From positions 87,250-151,249 of the forward strand of contig JBGSJV010000139.1 in NCBI GenBank assembly GCA_041741535.1: a DNA stretch of 64,000 nt. The letters are read 5' to 3'. A program made the position numbers and the translations under genes. Under the pieces are notes generated by a model. The model saw only the letters and a list, made by a program, of their open reading frames with translations, was not told the DNA's origin and made no database searches. Below are positions 17,594 through 26,245 of this stretch, piece after piece; position 1 is the first letter of the stretch, and every line of letters starts with the position of its first letter. Source of the stretch: M30B19 sp041741535. GTDB taxonomy: Bacteria > Planctomycetota > Planctomycetia > Pirellulales > Pirellulaceae.

Positions 17594-17941
17594 CTAGTTC
17601 GGCAATTTGACAAATTCAACCCGAGTGTACTTCTGACGATGGCCTGTACGGCGCTTCGAGTTCTTGCGACGACGGAACTTTTGAATAAAGATTTTGTCGC
17701 CTTTGGTTTGGCCGATCACCTTGGCGGTTACCGTCAAGCCCGCCAAAACCGGAGCACCCAAGCGGAAGTTCGAGCCATCAGAAACCGCCAAAACCCGGTC
17801 AAATACGACTTCGGCTCCGGATTCTAGACCTTCACGATAATCGATGTCGACTACCATTCCCTCGGTCACACGATATTGACGACCGCCGTTGCAAACAATG
17901 GCGTAAGGGACGATTTGATTGGCTTGGGTTGATTCGCTCAT
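17594..17941 (-). CDS. rplU: 50S ribosomal protein L21
   Basis: A ribosomal large subunit protein of 115 residues from ATG 17941, the usual size; the longer in-frame start at 17986 would add 15 atypical residues. Family features: YAIVCNGGRQYRVTEGMVVDID at the N-terminus and DKIFIQKFRRRKNSKRRTGHRQ, the basic rRNA-binding segment, at the C-terminus. In most bacteria rplU is followed by rpmA (L27); here a membrane protein gene follows instead and rpmA is not in the window. Confidence 0.95.
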   Translation of the reverse strand: MSESTQANQIVPYAIVCNGGRQYRVTEGMVVDIDYREGLESGAEVVFDRVLAVSDGSNFRLGAPVLAGLTVTAKVIGQTKGDKIFIQKFRRRKNSKRRTGHRQKYTRVEFVKLPN

Positions 17942-18133
17942 GGCTGATTTCCAGTCGAAATTCACAAAATATTCGCTGCGGAGCACTCCTCAGGCGGATG
18001 GGGAAGTTTAACCAACCTTTGGACAGTCGTCGAGCCCTAATTCAGGCTTTATCCGAAAAGGAGGGCAGCCTGGGGAACGAAGGCCCATCCACGTTCGGTC
18101 GAACGCAGCTACGGTCCCCAGGTGATGGGCCTA

Positions 18134-20581
18134 CTATTCCACGAAATTGACCTGGTACTCGTCGCGTAGGTTTTCGATAAACTTCGTCCCAGCCTGGAAC
18201 TCGCGCTGTTGCAGCACCGACCGAACTTGGAACGGGTAATCCCGGAAGGAACCCACCGACGTCAAAAACCGCTGAATCAATTCGTCCTGCGACTCGCCCG
18301 CATTCGCGGTTTTCTGAATGACGTAGACTCGAGATCGATCCGCATTAAACGCGGTGCCTACTTTGCCAACTTCCAACGCAGTGACCGTCTCCATGAACTC
18401 TTCTCCGGCCGACTCCGTCCCGGTGACGCGTGAAATTCGCATCCCTTGGCTGAACATGTCGCTGGTGAACCAGGAAAACGCGCCGGTTTCAACCGCGGCC
18501 GGATGAACCGCCTTCAGTGTCTGGCCTTCACCAACGAGGGCCGCTTTGGCTTTGGCATCCGCCAGTGCCAATTCGCGGGCTTTCCCCATCTTCCAGTAAT
18601 CAACGACCAATTCGCGAACCTCGTCGAACTCGCCCGCGCGAGCCGGGTAAGACTCGGTCACCCAAATCAGGATATTCTCATTGATTTGCTGGCCCGCGTA
18701 GGGATCTTGCGAGATCCGCTCGAAGTCACTGAATAATTGGTTCGCAAAGCTGGCTTCGGGACCGCCAATGTTTCCCAACGCGGTCTTTGATAGTGTTACC
18801 TGATCCAAGACCGGTGTCGCTGTGAACGTAAACTGGTGCTTCTTGGCCAATGCTTGATAGTCGATCGGCTTCGCCGCAGGTTCGGCCGGATTCGATTGAT
18901 GGATTTTGAAATCGCTGCGGAAGATTCGCAGTTGCTTGTTGATATCGTCAAACCCGGCTTTCACCTGCTCAAACGCCTTGGGGAAGGCCAGCCGCTGACG
19001 GATCTCACGTTCCGCTTCTTCAAACGTCCGAATCTTTGGTTCGGCCGGCACCACCGGAGGTTGCTCTTGCGTCGGAGGTACGACAGGAGGTTGTTCCTGA
19101 GTTGCGGGCACTTCCGTTGGGGGATCTTGGGTCGCAGGTGTTTCCGTCGGTGGAACTTCCGTCGGCGGAACTTGGACGGGCGGTTCCCCGGCCGGCGGAT
19201 CTTGAACGGGTGGGTCTTGAACGGGTGGGTCTTGCGCCGGAGGCTCTTGGGCTGGTGGATCCTGAACCGGAGGTGGAGTCTCGTCTTGCATCCTTAGCGA
19301 AACGTATTGACGGCTCACGCCACCACCGGTTTGTTCACCACCGGTTTGTTCGCCACCGGTCTGTTCACCACCGGTCTGTTCTCCACCGGTTTGTTCTCCA
19401 CCGGTTTGTTCGCCGCTACCGGTCGTGTTGGATTCGGTCGTCCCGGTGGCTTGGTCGCCTGGCTTGGTTGTTTCTTCGGTTGGGGGAACAGTCGGCGGAA
19501 CATCCAAATCCCCTGAATTTGTCGGCGGGGTGGTGTTCTGGGGGCCTTCCAACGGAATGGTTTCGCCCAGACCAGACGGGAAGCTGGCGGGGTCCAAGCC
19601 GGGGAGCACGGGCGGCGCCGGTGGTGGTGTGTAAACCAAGGGATCTTTGGCAGCCACGAGCCGGTCGTACTCCGCGCGGACTTCTTCCATTGGAATTTCG
19701 GCGGCCATTTGATTGAGGACGGCGCTGGTATCGGCGACGAAATATTCCAGTTTCAGCCGATTGCCGATCTTGAATCCTGGCTTCGATCCATCAAAGGTTG
19801 GATAGCGGTACTGACCTTCGGCGAACAGCTTTTTCAGTTCGTCTTCGGATGGAGTTTCGGTCACTTTGGACAAATAGTCCTCGACCTTGTGTTCGAGAAC
19901 TTGGCAGTCGAACTTGCGATTGACTCGCGAGAAGTAGGAGAAGGCCGCAGCCGGATTCACGGCTTGGGGCAAGCCTGCCTCGATCCCTAACATAAATGTC
20001 TGCCGTGCCAAGAACTCCCGTTTCAGTAGTTCGCGGAAGTCGGTGTACGACATCATCCCGGCATCACGTCCCACTTCGCTGGCGATTGCCCGCATGTCGT
20101 TGGTGCTCAACATGTTGACGAAACGTCGTAGCTTGATATCGATAGTGTCGTCCGAGACTTGAATTCCCAGGTCGCGGGCTTTTTGCGCTAGCAAGACGAC
20201 ATTAAACGCTTCGACATGGCGAGTTTGAGCGGGTGCATCGGCCGGGGAGGCACTGGCTAGCATCAGCACTTCGTCAGAGGTGTAGTTCGGGTCGATTTTT
20301 TGGGCCGCTTCCAACAGACGAGCGAGATAAACCTGCAACGCCAATCGCCGGCGCCAGACTTCCTCCAATTCCAAGTCCGTGACGGTTCCCTTGCTCCAGG
20401 TGACCGAAGCCTTCGCTGTTGGGGCGACAACTGGCTGATTTGGGACGTTATTGGACATGACGCCCAAAGCGCCGAAGCCGGCCATCAACATCACCGTAAA
20501 GAAAACCAACATCGTATGTTGATTCTCACGCATCCAAGTCAACGGATTCATGTACTTCGAATTCCTAAAAAACTTGCTCAA
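18134..20581 (-). CDS. PpiD/SurA-like membrane-anchored chaperone with Pro/Gln-rich repeats
   Basis: An 815-residue protein with an N-terminal anchor (HTMLVFFTVMLMAGFGALGVM) and then a large periplasmic part. The N-terminal helical region (EVLMLASA...VLLAQKARDLGIQVSDDTIDIKLRRF) resembles the SurA/PpiD N domain, with a PPIC-like piece around KLEYFVADTSAVLNQM. In the middle is low complexity: six units of GEQTG(G) at about residues 390-420, then about 90 residues of PPVQDPPAQEPP-type repeats. The C-terminal third again looks like a PpiD-type chaperone (RVYVIQKTANAGESQDELIQRF). It probably assists folding of exported proteins at the inner membrane (inference). A start at 20551 (MNPLTWMRENQHTML) with AGGA upstream is an alternative. 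It is divergent from topA. Confidence 0.72.
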   Translation of the reverse strand: MSKFFRNSKYMNPLTWMRENQHTMLVFFTVMLMAGFGALGVMSNNVPNQPVVAPTAKASVTWSKGTVTDLELEEVWRRRLALQVYLARLLEAAQKIDPNYTSDEVLMLASASPADAPAQTRHVEAFNVVLLAQKARDLGIQVSDDTIDIKLRRFVNMLSTNDMRAIASEVGRDAGMMSYTDFRELLKREFLARQTFMLGIEAGLPQAVNPAAAFSYFSRVNRKFDCQVLEHKVEDYLSKVTETPSEDELKKLFAEGQYRYPTFDGSKPGFKIGNRLKLEYFVADTSAVLNQMAAEIPMEEVRAEYDRLVAAKDPLVYTPPPAPPVLPGLDPASFPSGLGETIPLEGPQNTTPPTNSGDLDVPPTVPPTEETTKPGDQATGTTESNTTGSGEQTGGEQTGGEQTGGEQTGGEQTGGEQTGGGVSRQYVSLRMQDETPPPVQDPPAQEPPAQDPPVQDPPVQDPPAGEPPVQVPPTEVPPTETPATQDPPTEVPATQEQPPVVPPTQEQPPVVPAEPKIRTFEEAEREIRQRLAFPKAFEQVKAGFDDINKQLRIFRSDFKIHQSNPAEPAAKPIDYQALAKKHQFTFTATPVLDQVTLSKTALGNIGGPEASFANQLFSDFERISQDPYAGQQINENILIWVTESYPARAGEFDEVRELVVDYWKMGKARELALADAKAKAALVGEGQTLKAVHPAAVETGAFSWFTSDMFSQGMRISRVTGTESAGEEFMETVTALEVGKVGTAFNADRSRVYVIQKTANAGESQDELIQRFLTSVGSFRDYPFQVRSVLQQREFQAGTKFIENLRDEYQVNFVE
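19325..19414. repeat. Six tandem 15-bp units inside the PpiD-like gene
   Basis: Six units of ACCGGT(T/C)TGTTC(A/G/T)CC run head to tail at 19325-19414 and encode GEQTG repeats on the minus strand. Only two positions vary. Such near-identical in-frame units are prone to copy-number change by slippage, without frameshift. A longer Pro-rich repeat tract follows at about 19040-19280. Confidence 0.9.
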
Positions 20582-20855
20582 TCGCAGGATCGGTGTTGCG
20601 GGGCTTGTTGTGGAGGCCTCGCGGGCCTATCGATACACGCAAAACCGGCCTTCACAGCCTCTCATTTGCTCGGCCGCAGCAGGCCCGCCATTGTAGAGCG
20701 ATCAAGGTTAAATTCAATCCCAATCCCACTTTACGCGTGACATCGCCTTGCCATTTATGAGAAAACCCATTAATCATGGGGGGACCGAGCCCGTGGGGCA
20801 CGCAGAGAAAACTCCCTCAACTCACCTAACTCTCTAAATCGAGTGAACCTCCCGT

Positions 20856-23630
20856 ATGGCGAAATCGGACTCCAATTCGGAATCGGGAAAACCCGGCAAA
20901 AAGGCCGGCGGGACGGGCAGTAGTCGGTCGGGGGGCAAGAAATCGCTCGTGATCGTCGAGTCGCCGGCCAAAGCCCGAACCATCAGCAAATTCTTGGGGC
21001 GGAACTTCGCGGTCGAGGCCAGTATCGGGCATGTCCGCGATTTGCCGACCGGAAAAAAAGACATTCCTGAACAGTTCAAGTCGGAACCTTGGGCGCGGTT
21101 AGCGGTCAACGTCGACAGTGATTTCGAGCCAGTTTACATCGTCCCGCCTGGTAAGAAGGCTCAGATTACCAAACTCAAAAAGCTGTTGAAGGAATCCGAC
21201 GAACTGTTTCTGGCGACGGACGAAGACCGCGAAGGAGAAGCCATCAGTTGGCATTTGCACGAGATTCTGCAGCCCAAAGTGCCCGTCCATCGTATGGTTT
21301 TTCACGAAATCACCCAAACCGCGATCGATGAGGCGTTGCAGAACCCGCGGCAAATTGATGACGGGTTGGTCAAGGCGCAAGAAACTCGCCGGATTCTGGA
21401 TCGTTTGTACGGCTACGAGATCAGCGAATTTCTGTGGAAGAAGCGATTGGGACAGTCTGCGGGCCGCGTGCAAAGCGTGGCGGTTCGCTTGATCGTCAAT
21501 CGCGAGTGGGAACGCATTGCCTTTGTGACCGCGACCTATTGGGACTTGATCGCAAGTTTCAAAGCCAGCACGGGGCAAAGTTTTGATGCAACCTTGATCT
21601 CGCTCACGGGGCAACGGCTGGCGATTGGCAAAGACTTTGATTCGGCAAACGGTCAACTCAAAGACCCGTCGCTGGTGCTGTTGGATCGAGCGGCGGCGGA
21701 AGCCTGGCGCGAAAAGTTGCTGCGCGCGACCTTCCAAGTTTCGAAACAGGAGGTCAAGCCTTATTCGCAACATCCGGCGCCTCCGTTTATTACCAGTACG
21801 CTGCAGCAGGAAGCCAATCGCAAGCTGGGATTTACGGCACGACGTGCCATGAGTGCCGCGCAGTCGTTGTACGAAAACGGCTTTATCACCTACATGCGTA
21901 CCGATTCGACCAATCTAAGCGACCAAGCCATTCAGGCGGCGCGGACGTTGGTACGTCAGGAATATGGTTCGGAGTACCTGCCGGATAGCCCACGCCAATA
22001 TGCGTCCAAGAGCAAAAACGCCCAGGAGGCCCACGAGGCGATTCGCCCGGCTGGGACGACGTTCCGGTTCCCGAAAGAAATCGCGTCCCAGCTAAGCGAC
22101 GACGAGTATCGTTTGTACGAGATGATTTGGAAGCGAACGGTCGCGTGCCAAATGGCGGCCGCCACGGGTAATCGCGTGACGGTGCAAGTCTCCGGCGGAG
22201 ATGCCGTGTTTCAAGCGACGGGCAAGACGATCGAGTTTCCTGGTTACCTTCGCGCTTACGTTGAGGGTTCGGATGATCCGTCGGCCGAGTTGGCGGATCA
22301 AGAAAAGATCTTGCCGGCGGTTCGCGCGGGCGAGTCGGTCGACTGTCAGAACCTGACGACCAAAGATCATACGACGCAGCCTCCCGCTCGGTTCAGCGAA
22401 GCGGCATTGACGCGGGAGTTGGAGCGGTTAGGCATTGGCCGTCCGAGTACTTATGCCGCGATCATCGAGACGATCCAGCGGCGAAATTATGTGTATAAGA
22501 AGGGCAATGCCTTGGTGCCGCGCTGGCAGGCCTTTTCCATGGTCCGGCTCTTGGAAGAGAACTTCCCAAAATTGGTCGACTACCAGTTTACGGCGGAGAT
22601 GGAAGATCTGCTGGACTCGATCAGTCGAGACGAACTCTCGAGCACGAACTACCTGCGGGATTTTTACTTCGGCAAAGCGAATGACGGCTTGAAGCAGCAG
22701 CTTGTGGACAACATGTCGGTTAGCAGTGCCGACGTGTGCACCTTCCCGCTGGGAACTCCGCCGCCGACTGCGGAACAACCCAACCCGGCTCCGATCAGCG
22801 TGCGCGTTTATTCCGAAGCCACGCTGATTCAACAGGGCGAGGATCGCAAGGCGAGTGTACCGGACGACCTTGCCCCGGACGAACTGACTTTGGCGAAGGC
22901 CACGGAACTGCTGTCCGCCGCGGCAGTCGGTGACACACCTTTGGGGGTTTGCCCAGCAACCGGCCGCGAAGTTTATGTGAAGAGTGGACGGTTTGGCCCG
23001 TATGTGCAGTTGGCCGTGTCGGACCCGGACGGGAAAGAGAAGCCGGTCAATGCCTCGTTGCTCAAGGGGATGGAGCCGGCGGACGTGACTTTGGACGTGG
23101 CGCTTACGCTGTTGTCTTTGCCGCGCAATTTGGGTGTCTATGCCGCATTGGGCGAGCCAGTGTTGGCCCACAACGGGCGGTTTGGCCCGTACGTAAAGTG
23201 TGGCCCCGAAACTCGTTCGATACCAGCGGGGCTGAACTTGTTGACGATCACTTTGGACCAAGCGGCTGAATTGTTGCAGAAGCCCCGATTCGGTGGCCGA
23301 ACCGCAACGAAAGAACCGCTCAAGGTGCTGGCCGAATCGCCGGTAACTGGCCAACCAATCCGTTTGCTTGAAGGTCGCTATGGCCCCTATTTGACGGACG
23401 GCGAGACCAACGCGAGCTTGCCCAAGGCCATGGCTCCAGAGACGGTTACGGACGAAGTTGCGTTGCGATTGCTGGCCGAACGAGCGGCCGCAGGCGGCAG
23501 CAAGAAACCCAAGTCCAATCGCGGGGCAAAAAAGAAATCTGCCGCTCCCAAAAAGGCCGGCGGCGGGAAGGCGGCAGGTGGGGCGAAGAAGGCGAGCGGC
23601 GGGAAAAAGTCGACCAAGAAGAAATCTTGA
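20856..23630 (+). CDS. topA: DNA topoisomerase I
   Basis: Type IA topoisomerase that relaxes negative supercoils. A basic, Gly/Ser-rich N-terminal extension of about 27 residues precedes the Toprim domain (LVIVESPAKARTISKFLG...FLATDEDREGEAISWHL). The active-site Tyr is in GFITYMRTDSTNLS at about residue 346. EAHEAIRPAGT and GRPSTYAAIIETIQRRNYV are further core motifs. The C-terminal region has repeated GRFGPYV-type modules (three to four copies) in place of four-Cys zinc fingers, as in many non-proteobacterial TopA, and ends in a Lys/Ala/Gly-rich tail. The 924 residues are within the family range. It is monocistronic, divergent from the PpiD-like gene. Confidence 0.95.
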   Translation: MAKSDSNSESGKPGKKAGGTGSSRSGGKKSLVIVESPAKARTISKFLGRNFAVEASIGHVRDLPTGKKDIPEQFKSEPWARLAVNVDSDFEPVYIVPPGKKAQITKLKKLLKESDELFLATDEDREGEAISWHLHEILQPKVPVHRMVFHEITQTAIDEALQNPRQIDDGLVKAQETRRILDRLYGYEISEFLWKKRLGQSAGRVQSVAVRLIVNREWERIAFVTATYWDLIASFKASTGQSFDATLISLTGQRLAIGKDFDSANGQLKDPSLVLLDRAAAEAWREKLLRATFQVSKQEVKPYSQHPAPPFITSTLQQEANRKLGFTARRAMSAAQSLYENGFITYMRTDSTNLSDQAIQAARTLVRQEYGSEYLPDSPRQYASKSKNAQEAHEAIRPAGTTFRFPKEIASQLSDDEYRLYEMIWKRTVACQMAAATGNRVTVQVSGGDAVFQATGKTIEFPGYLRAYVEGSDDPSAELADQEKILPAVRAGESVDCQNLTTKDHTTQPPARFSEAALTRELERLGIGRPSTYAAIIETIQRRNYVYKKGNALVPRWQAFSMVRLLEENFPKLVDYQFTAEMEDLLDSISRDELSSTNYLRDFYFGKANDGLKQQLVDNMSVSSADVCTFPLGTPPPTAEQPNPAPISVRVYSEATLIQQGEDRKASVPDDLAPDELTLAKATELLSAAAVGDTPLGVCPATGREVYVKSGRFGPYVQLAVSDPDGKEKPVNASLLKGMEPADVTLDVALTLLSLPRNLGVYAALGEPVLAHNGRFGPYVKCGPETRSIPAGLNLLTITLDQAAELLQKPRFGGRTATKEPLKVLAESPVTGQPIRLLEGRYGPYLTDGETNASLPKAMAPETVTDEVALRLLAERAAAGGSKKPKSNRGAKKKSAAPKKAGGGKAAGGAKKASGGKKSTKKKS

Positions 23631-24085
23631 TTTTTCTAATTGGCCTTGCCAGTTTGCGAAATCCGGCTACAGTGTTGCCGACGTTGCCTTTCGCGAACTT
23701 CGGGGGGGTAGTTTCGTGTCAAACCCAGGGCAACCACGCTGTAATCCGGGAAGAATTCGCCGATGACTTTTATACGAGCAGTCTGAGCACCAGTGAATTG
23801 GTGGTTTTCCCCGCCATCAAGGTCGAACGTTTTGCTTCAGGGAATGATCTTGAAGCCGGAACGGAAAGACGGTTTGGCGGTGATTCTCTCGACGTCTTCG
23901 AGACGTGGTCTTTCCTTCAGGCAGCTGCGGCCTGATCCCTGCGACATCTGGATCCTCGTTTCCCGAGGATCACGACCCTAGGGTGAAACGCTGCACTTGC
24001 GATATGGTCGTTATCCGTTGGGTAGGTTCCCGGCGGTTTTTCCTGGTCAACCACCGTTGGCCTGTTTCCTCGATAGGTGATTTAT
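23631..24085 (+). promoter_or_regulatory. Structured leader/promoter region of the EF-G gene
   Basis: These 455 bases hold no convincing gene. Two perfect short hairpins are visible: ACGTCT-TCG-AGACGT (23892-23906) and GATCCTCG-TTTCC-CGAGGATC (23951-23971), followed by the palindrome ACCCTAGGGT. No T-run follows either, so they do not look like intrinsic terminators. A long, structured 5' leader controlling EF-G, or a small RNA, is possible (inference). AGGTGA at 24075-24080 is a good ribosome binding site for ATG 24086. Confidence 0.4.
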
Positions 24086-26176
24086 ATGGACTTGAACAAG
24101 GTTCGCAACATCGGTATCTCTGCCCACATTGACTCCGGAAAAACAACGCTCAGCGAGCGAATTCTGTTTTACGCCGGTCGAATTCACAAGATTGAAGAAG
24201 TGAAAGGTGGTGGCGATGGCGCGGTGATGGATCACATGGAACTGGAAAAGGAACGTGGGATCACGATCACCAGCGCGGCAACCTCGCTCAGCTGGGATGG
24301 GAACAAGATCAACTTGATCGACACTCCGGGCCACGTCGATTTCACGGTCGAAGTGGAACGTTCGTTGCGCGTTTTGGACGGTGCGATTTTGGTTCTATGT
24401 TCGGTCGGTGGTGTGCAAGCTCAGTCGTTGACCGTTGATCGCCAAATGAAGCGGTACGGCGTGCCCCGCTTGGGCTTCGTCAATAAGATGGACCGAACCG
24501 GTGCTGACCCGTTCAAGGTCTGCAAGCAGATGAAAGAAAAATTGGGAACCGATGCGATTCTCATGCAAATCCCGATGGGTGCTGGTGAAACGTTCCAAGG
24601 TTGCATCGACCTGATCAAAATGAAAGCCTATTTCTTTGACGGTGCCAACGGTGAAAAGGTCCGCCAGGAAGAAATTCCCGAAGAGTTTCAGGACCAAGCC
24701 ACTGAATACCGCCAAAAGATGATTGAAGGTTTGGCCATGTTCAGCGACGACATGATGGAAATGTTGTTCGGCGGTGAAGAACCCAGTGAAGCGATGATTC
24801 ACGAAGTCACCAAAAAAGCGGTCTTGTCCTTGCAAGCCACGCCGGTGTTTGTGGGCTCAGCCTACAAGAACAAAGGTGTGCAGCTGTTGCTGGACGCCGT
24901 CAATCGCTACCTGCCGTCGCCATTGGAACGCGAAGTCAAGGCTTCGGATTGGCATGAACCCACGAAGAAGGTTCAATTGGAATCCAATCCCGACAAACCG
25001 TTTGTCGGCATGGCGTTCAAGATTGTGGACGACGAGTACGGTCAATTGACCTTCCTCCGTGTGTATCAGGGCGTCACCAAGAAAGGTGAAACCTATTTCA
25101 ACCAACGTACGCGGAAAAAAGAACGCTTCAGCCGGATCGTTCGGATGCACGCGGATCGACGCGAAGAAGTTGATAGCGCTTCGGCCGGTGACATTGTCGC
25201 CATCATGGGCATCGACTCGGCTTCGGGTGATACCTACGCCGCCGAAAATCAGATGTGTACGCTCGAAAGCATCTTCGTTCCAGAACCCGTGATCAAGATT
25301 GCAATCGAACCCAAAGACCGCAGCAATGCGGATCGCTTGAGTGCCGCTTTGCAACGTTTCCGTAAGGAAGACCCCACGTTCCGAGTCAGCACCGACGAAG
25401 AAACCGCCGAGACCATCATCGCGGGCATGGGCGAGTTGCACTTGGAAGTATACGTGGAACGAATTCGTCGTGAGTACAAGGTGGACGTGACCGTGGGTGC
25501 TCCGAAAGTGAGCTACCGCGAGAAGCCTACCCGCGCTGTCGAATTCAACCACAAGCACAAGAAGCAAACCGGTGGTTCTGGTCAATTCGCTCACATCGTA
25601 GGCTCCATCGAACCGCTGAGCGACGAGGTCGAAGGGGATTACCAATTCGAAGAGTCGATCGTTTCCGGTCGTATTCCTCGGCAGTTTATTCCTGCCGTCG
25701 ACAAGGGTTTCGCCAGCTGCATGCCGAAGGGCACATTGGCGGCTTACCCAGTTGTGAAGTTCCGCATCCATTTGACGGATGGTTCGTACCACGACGTTGA
25801 TAGTTCGGAAATGGCGTTCCAGACCTGTGCTCGCGGTTGCTTCCGGGAATACATGCCAAAGACCAATCCGGTTTTGCTGGAACCCGTCATGACCGTGGAA
25901 ATCGAAGTCCCCGATCAGTTCCAAGGTCCTGTGGTCGGCGATATCACACGACGTCGTGGTTTGATTGTGTCGACCGACGGCCAAGCCGGCGGCATCTGCG
26001 TGATCATTTGCGAAGTTCCATTGAGCGAGACCTTTGGTTATGCCACGGACTTGCGCTCGATGACCCAAGGCCAAGGAACGTTCACCATGGAGTTGAAAGG
26101 CTACCGTCAAGTGCCGACCAATATCCAAATGGAGATCATCGAAGATCGTAAGAAAGCTCTGGTCACGGCTGAATAG
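24086..26176 (+). CDS. fusA: Elongation factor G, HIDSGKTTL (spdEFG1-like) type
   Basis: Ribosomal translocase GTPase of 696 residues. G1 is AHIDSGKTTL, G2 region ERGITITSAATS, G3 DTPGHVDFTVEVERSLR, G4 NKMDRTGA and G5 GSAYKNKG. Domains II-V follow in normal order: IAIEPKDRSNADRLSAAL, GMGELHLEVYVERIRREY and an IPRQFIPAVDKGF loop. The P-loop has HIDSGKTTL where canonical bacterial EF-G has HIDAGKTTTTER; this matches the mitochondrial EF-G1/spd-type EF-G known from spirochaetes and planctomycetes. ATG 24086 has AGGTG 6 bases upstream; a GTG at 24077 is less likely. It stands alone, not with rpsL, rpsG or tuf, and ends at a strong hairpin. Confidence 0.94.
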   Translation: MDLNKVRNIGISAHIDSGKTTLSERILFYAGRIHKIEEVKGGGDGAVMDHMELEKERGITITSAATSLSWDGNKINLIDTPGHVDFTVEVERSLRVLDGAILVLCSVGGVQAQSLTVDRQMKRYGVPRLGFVNKMDRTGADPFKVCKQMKEKLGTDAILMQIPMGAGETFQGCIDLIKMKAYFFDGANGEKVRQEEIPEEFQDQATEYRQKMIEGLAMFSDDMMEMLFGGEEPSEAMIHEVTKKAVLSLQATPVFVGSAYKNKGVQLLLDAVNRYLPSPLEREVKASDWHEPTKKVQLESNPDKPFVGMAFKIVDDEYGQLTFLRVYQGVTKKGETYFNQRTRKKERFSRIVRMHADRREEVDSASAGDIVAIMGIDSASGDTYAAENQMCTLESIFVPEPVIKIAIEPKDRSNADRLSAALQRFRKEDPTFRVSTDEETAETIIAGMGELHLEVYVERIRREYKVDVTVGAPKVSYREKPTRAVEFNHKHKKQTGGSGQFAHIVGSIEPLSDEVEGDYQFEESIVSGRIPRQFIPAVDKGFASCMPKGTLAAYPVVKFRIHLTDGSYHDVDSSEMAFQTCARGCFREYMPKTNPVLLEPVMTVEIEVPDQFQGPVVGDITRRRGLIVSTDGQAGGICVIICEVPLSETFGYATDLRSMTQGQGTFTMELKGYRQVPTNIQMEIIEDRKKALVTAE

Positions 26177-26188
26177 CCACTGGTCGAT

Positions 26189-26245
26189 CAGGCAAACCAT
26201 TTCGAAAGGGAAGCTACATGGTAGCTTCCCTTTTTGTTTGCCTGA
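26189..26245. terminator. Bidirectional terminator between EF-G and secretin genes
   Basis: A perfect 10-bp stem GGGAAGCTAC (26208-26217), loop ATG and GTAGCTTCCC (26221-26230) are followed by TTTTTG. An A-run precedes the stem, so it can act on the minus strand too. Around it is a second inverted repeat, TCAGGCAAAC about 26189-26198 and GTTTGCCTGA at 26236-26245. It sits between the convergent EF-G and secretin genes, where one hairpin can serve both. Confidence 0.9.

Noticed and set aside
19325..19414. A CRISPR-like array of short units
   Set aside because: The units are contiguous 15-mers in frame with no spacers, so they are coding tandem repeats.
19036..19716. Plus-strand frames of up to 226 codons with regular repeats (TTGLFTTGLFATGLF type)
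   Set aside because: They are the reverse-strand reading of the GEQTG and Pro-rich repeats of the PpiD-like gene.
22428..23354. A 308-codon minus-strand frame opposite topA
   Set aside because: Antisense shadow of a conserved gene; Arg/Gln/His-rich with no protein-like pattern.
23627..23935. A 102-codon plus-strand frame after topA
   Set aside because: It overlaps the topA stop, has no ribosome binding site and its translation resembles no protein; the stretch is better read as a leader of the EF-G gene.
24857..26200. A 447-codon open frame antisense to EF-G
   Set aside because: It lies wholly opposite a conserved gene, lacks a ribosome binding site and reads as His/Arg-rich translation typical of antisense frames in this base composition.
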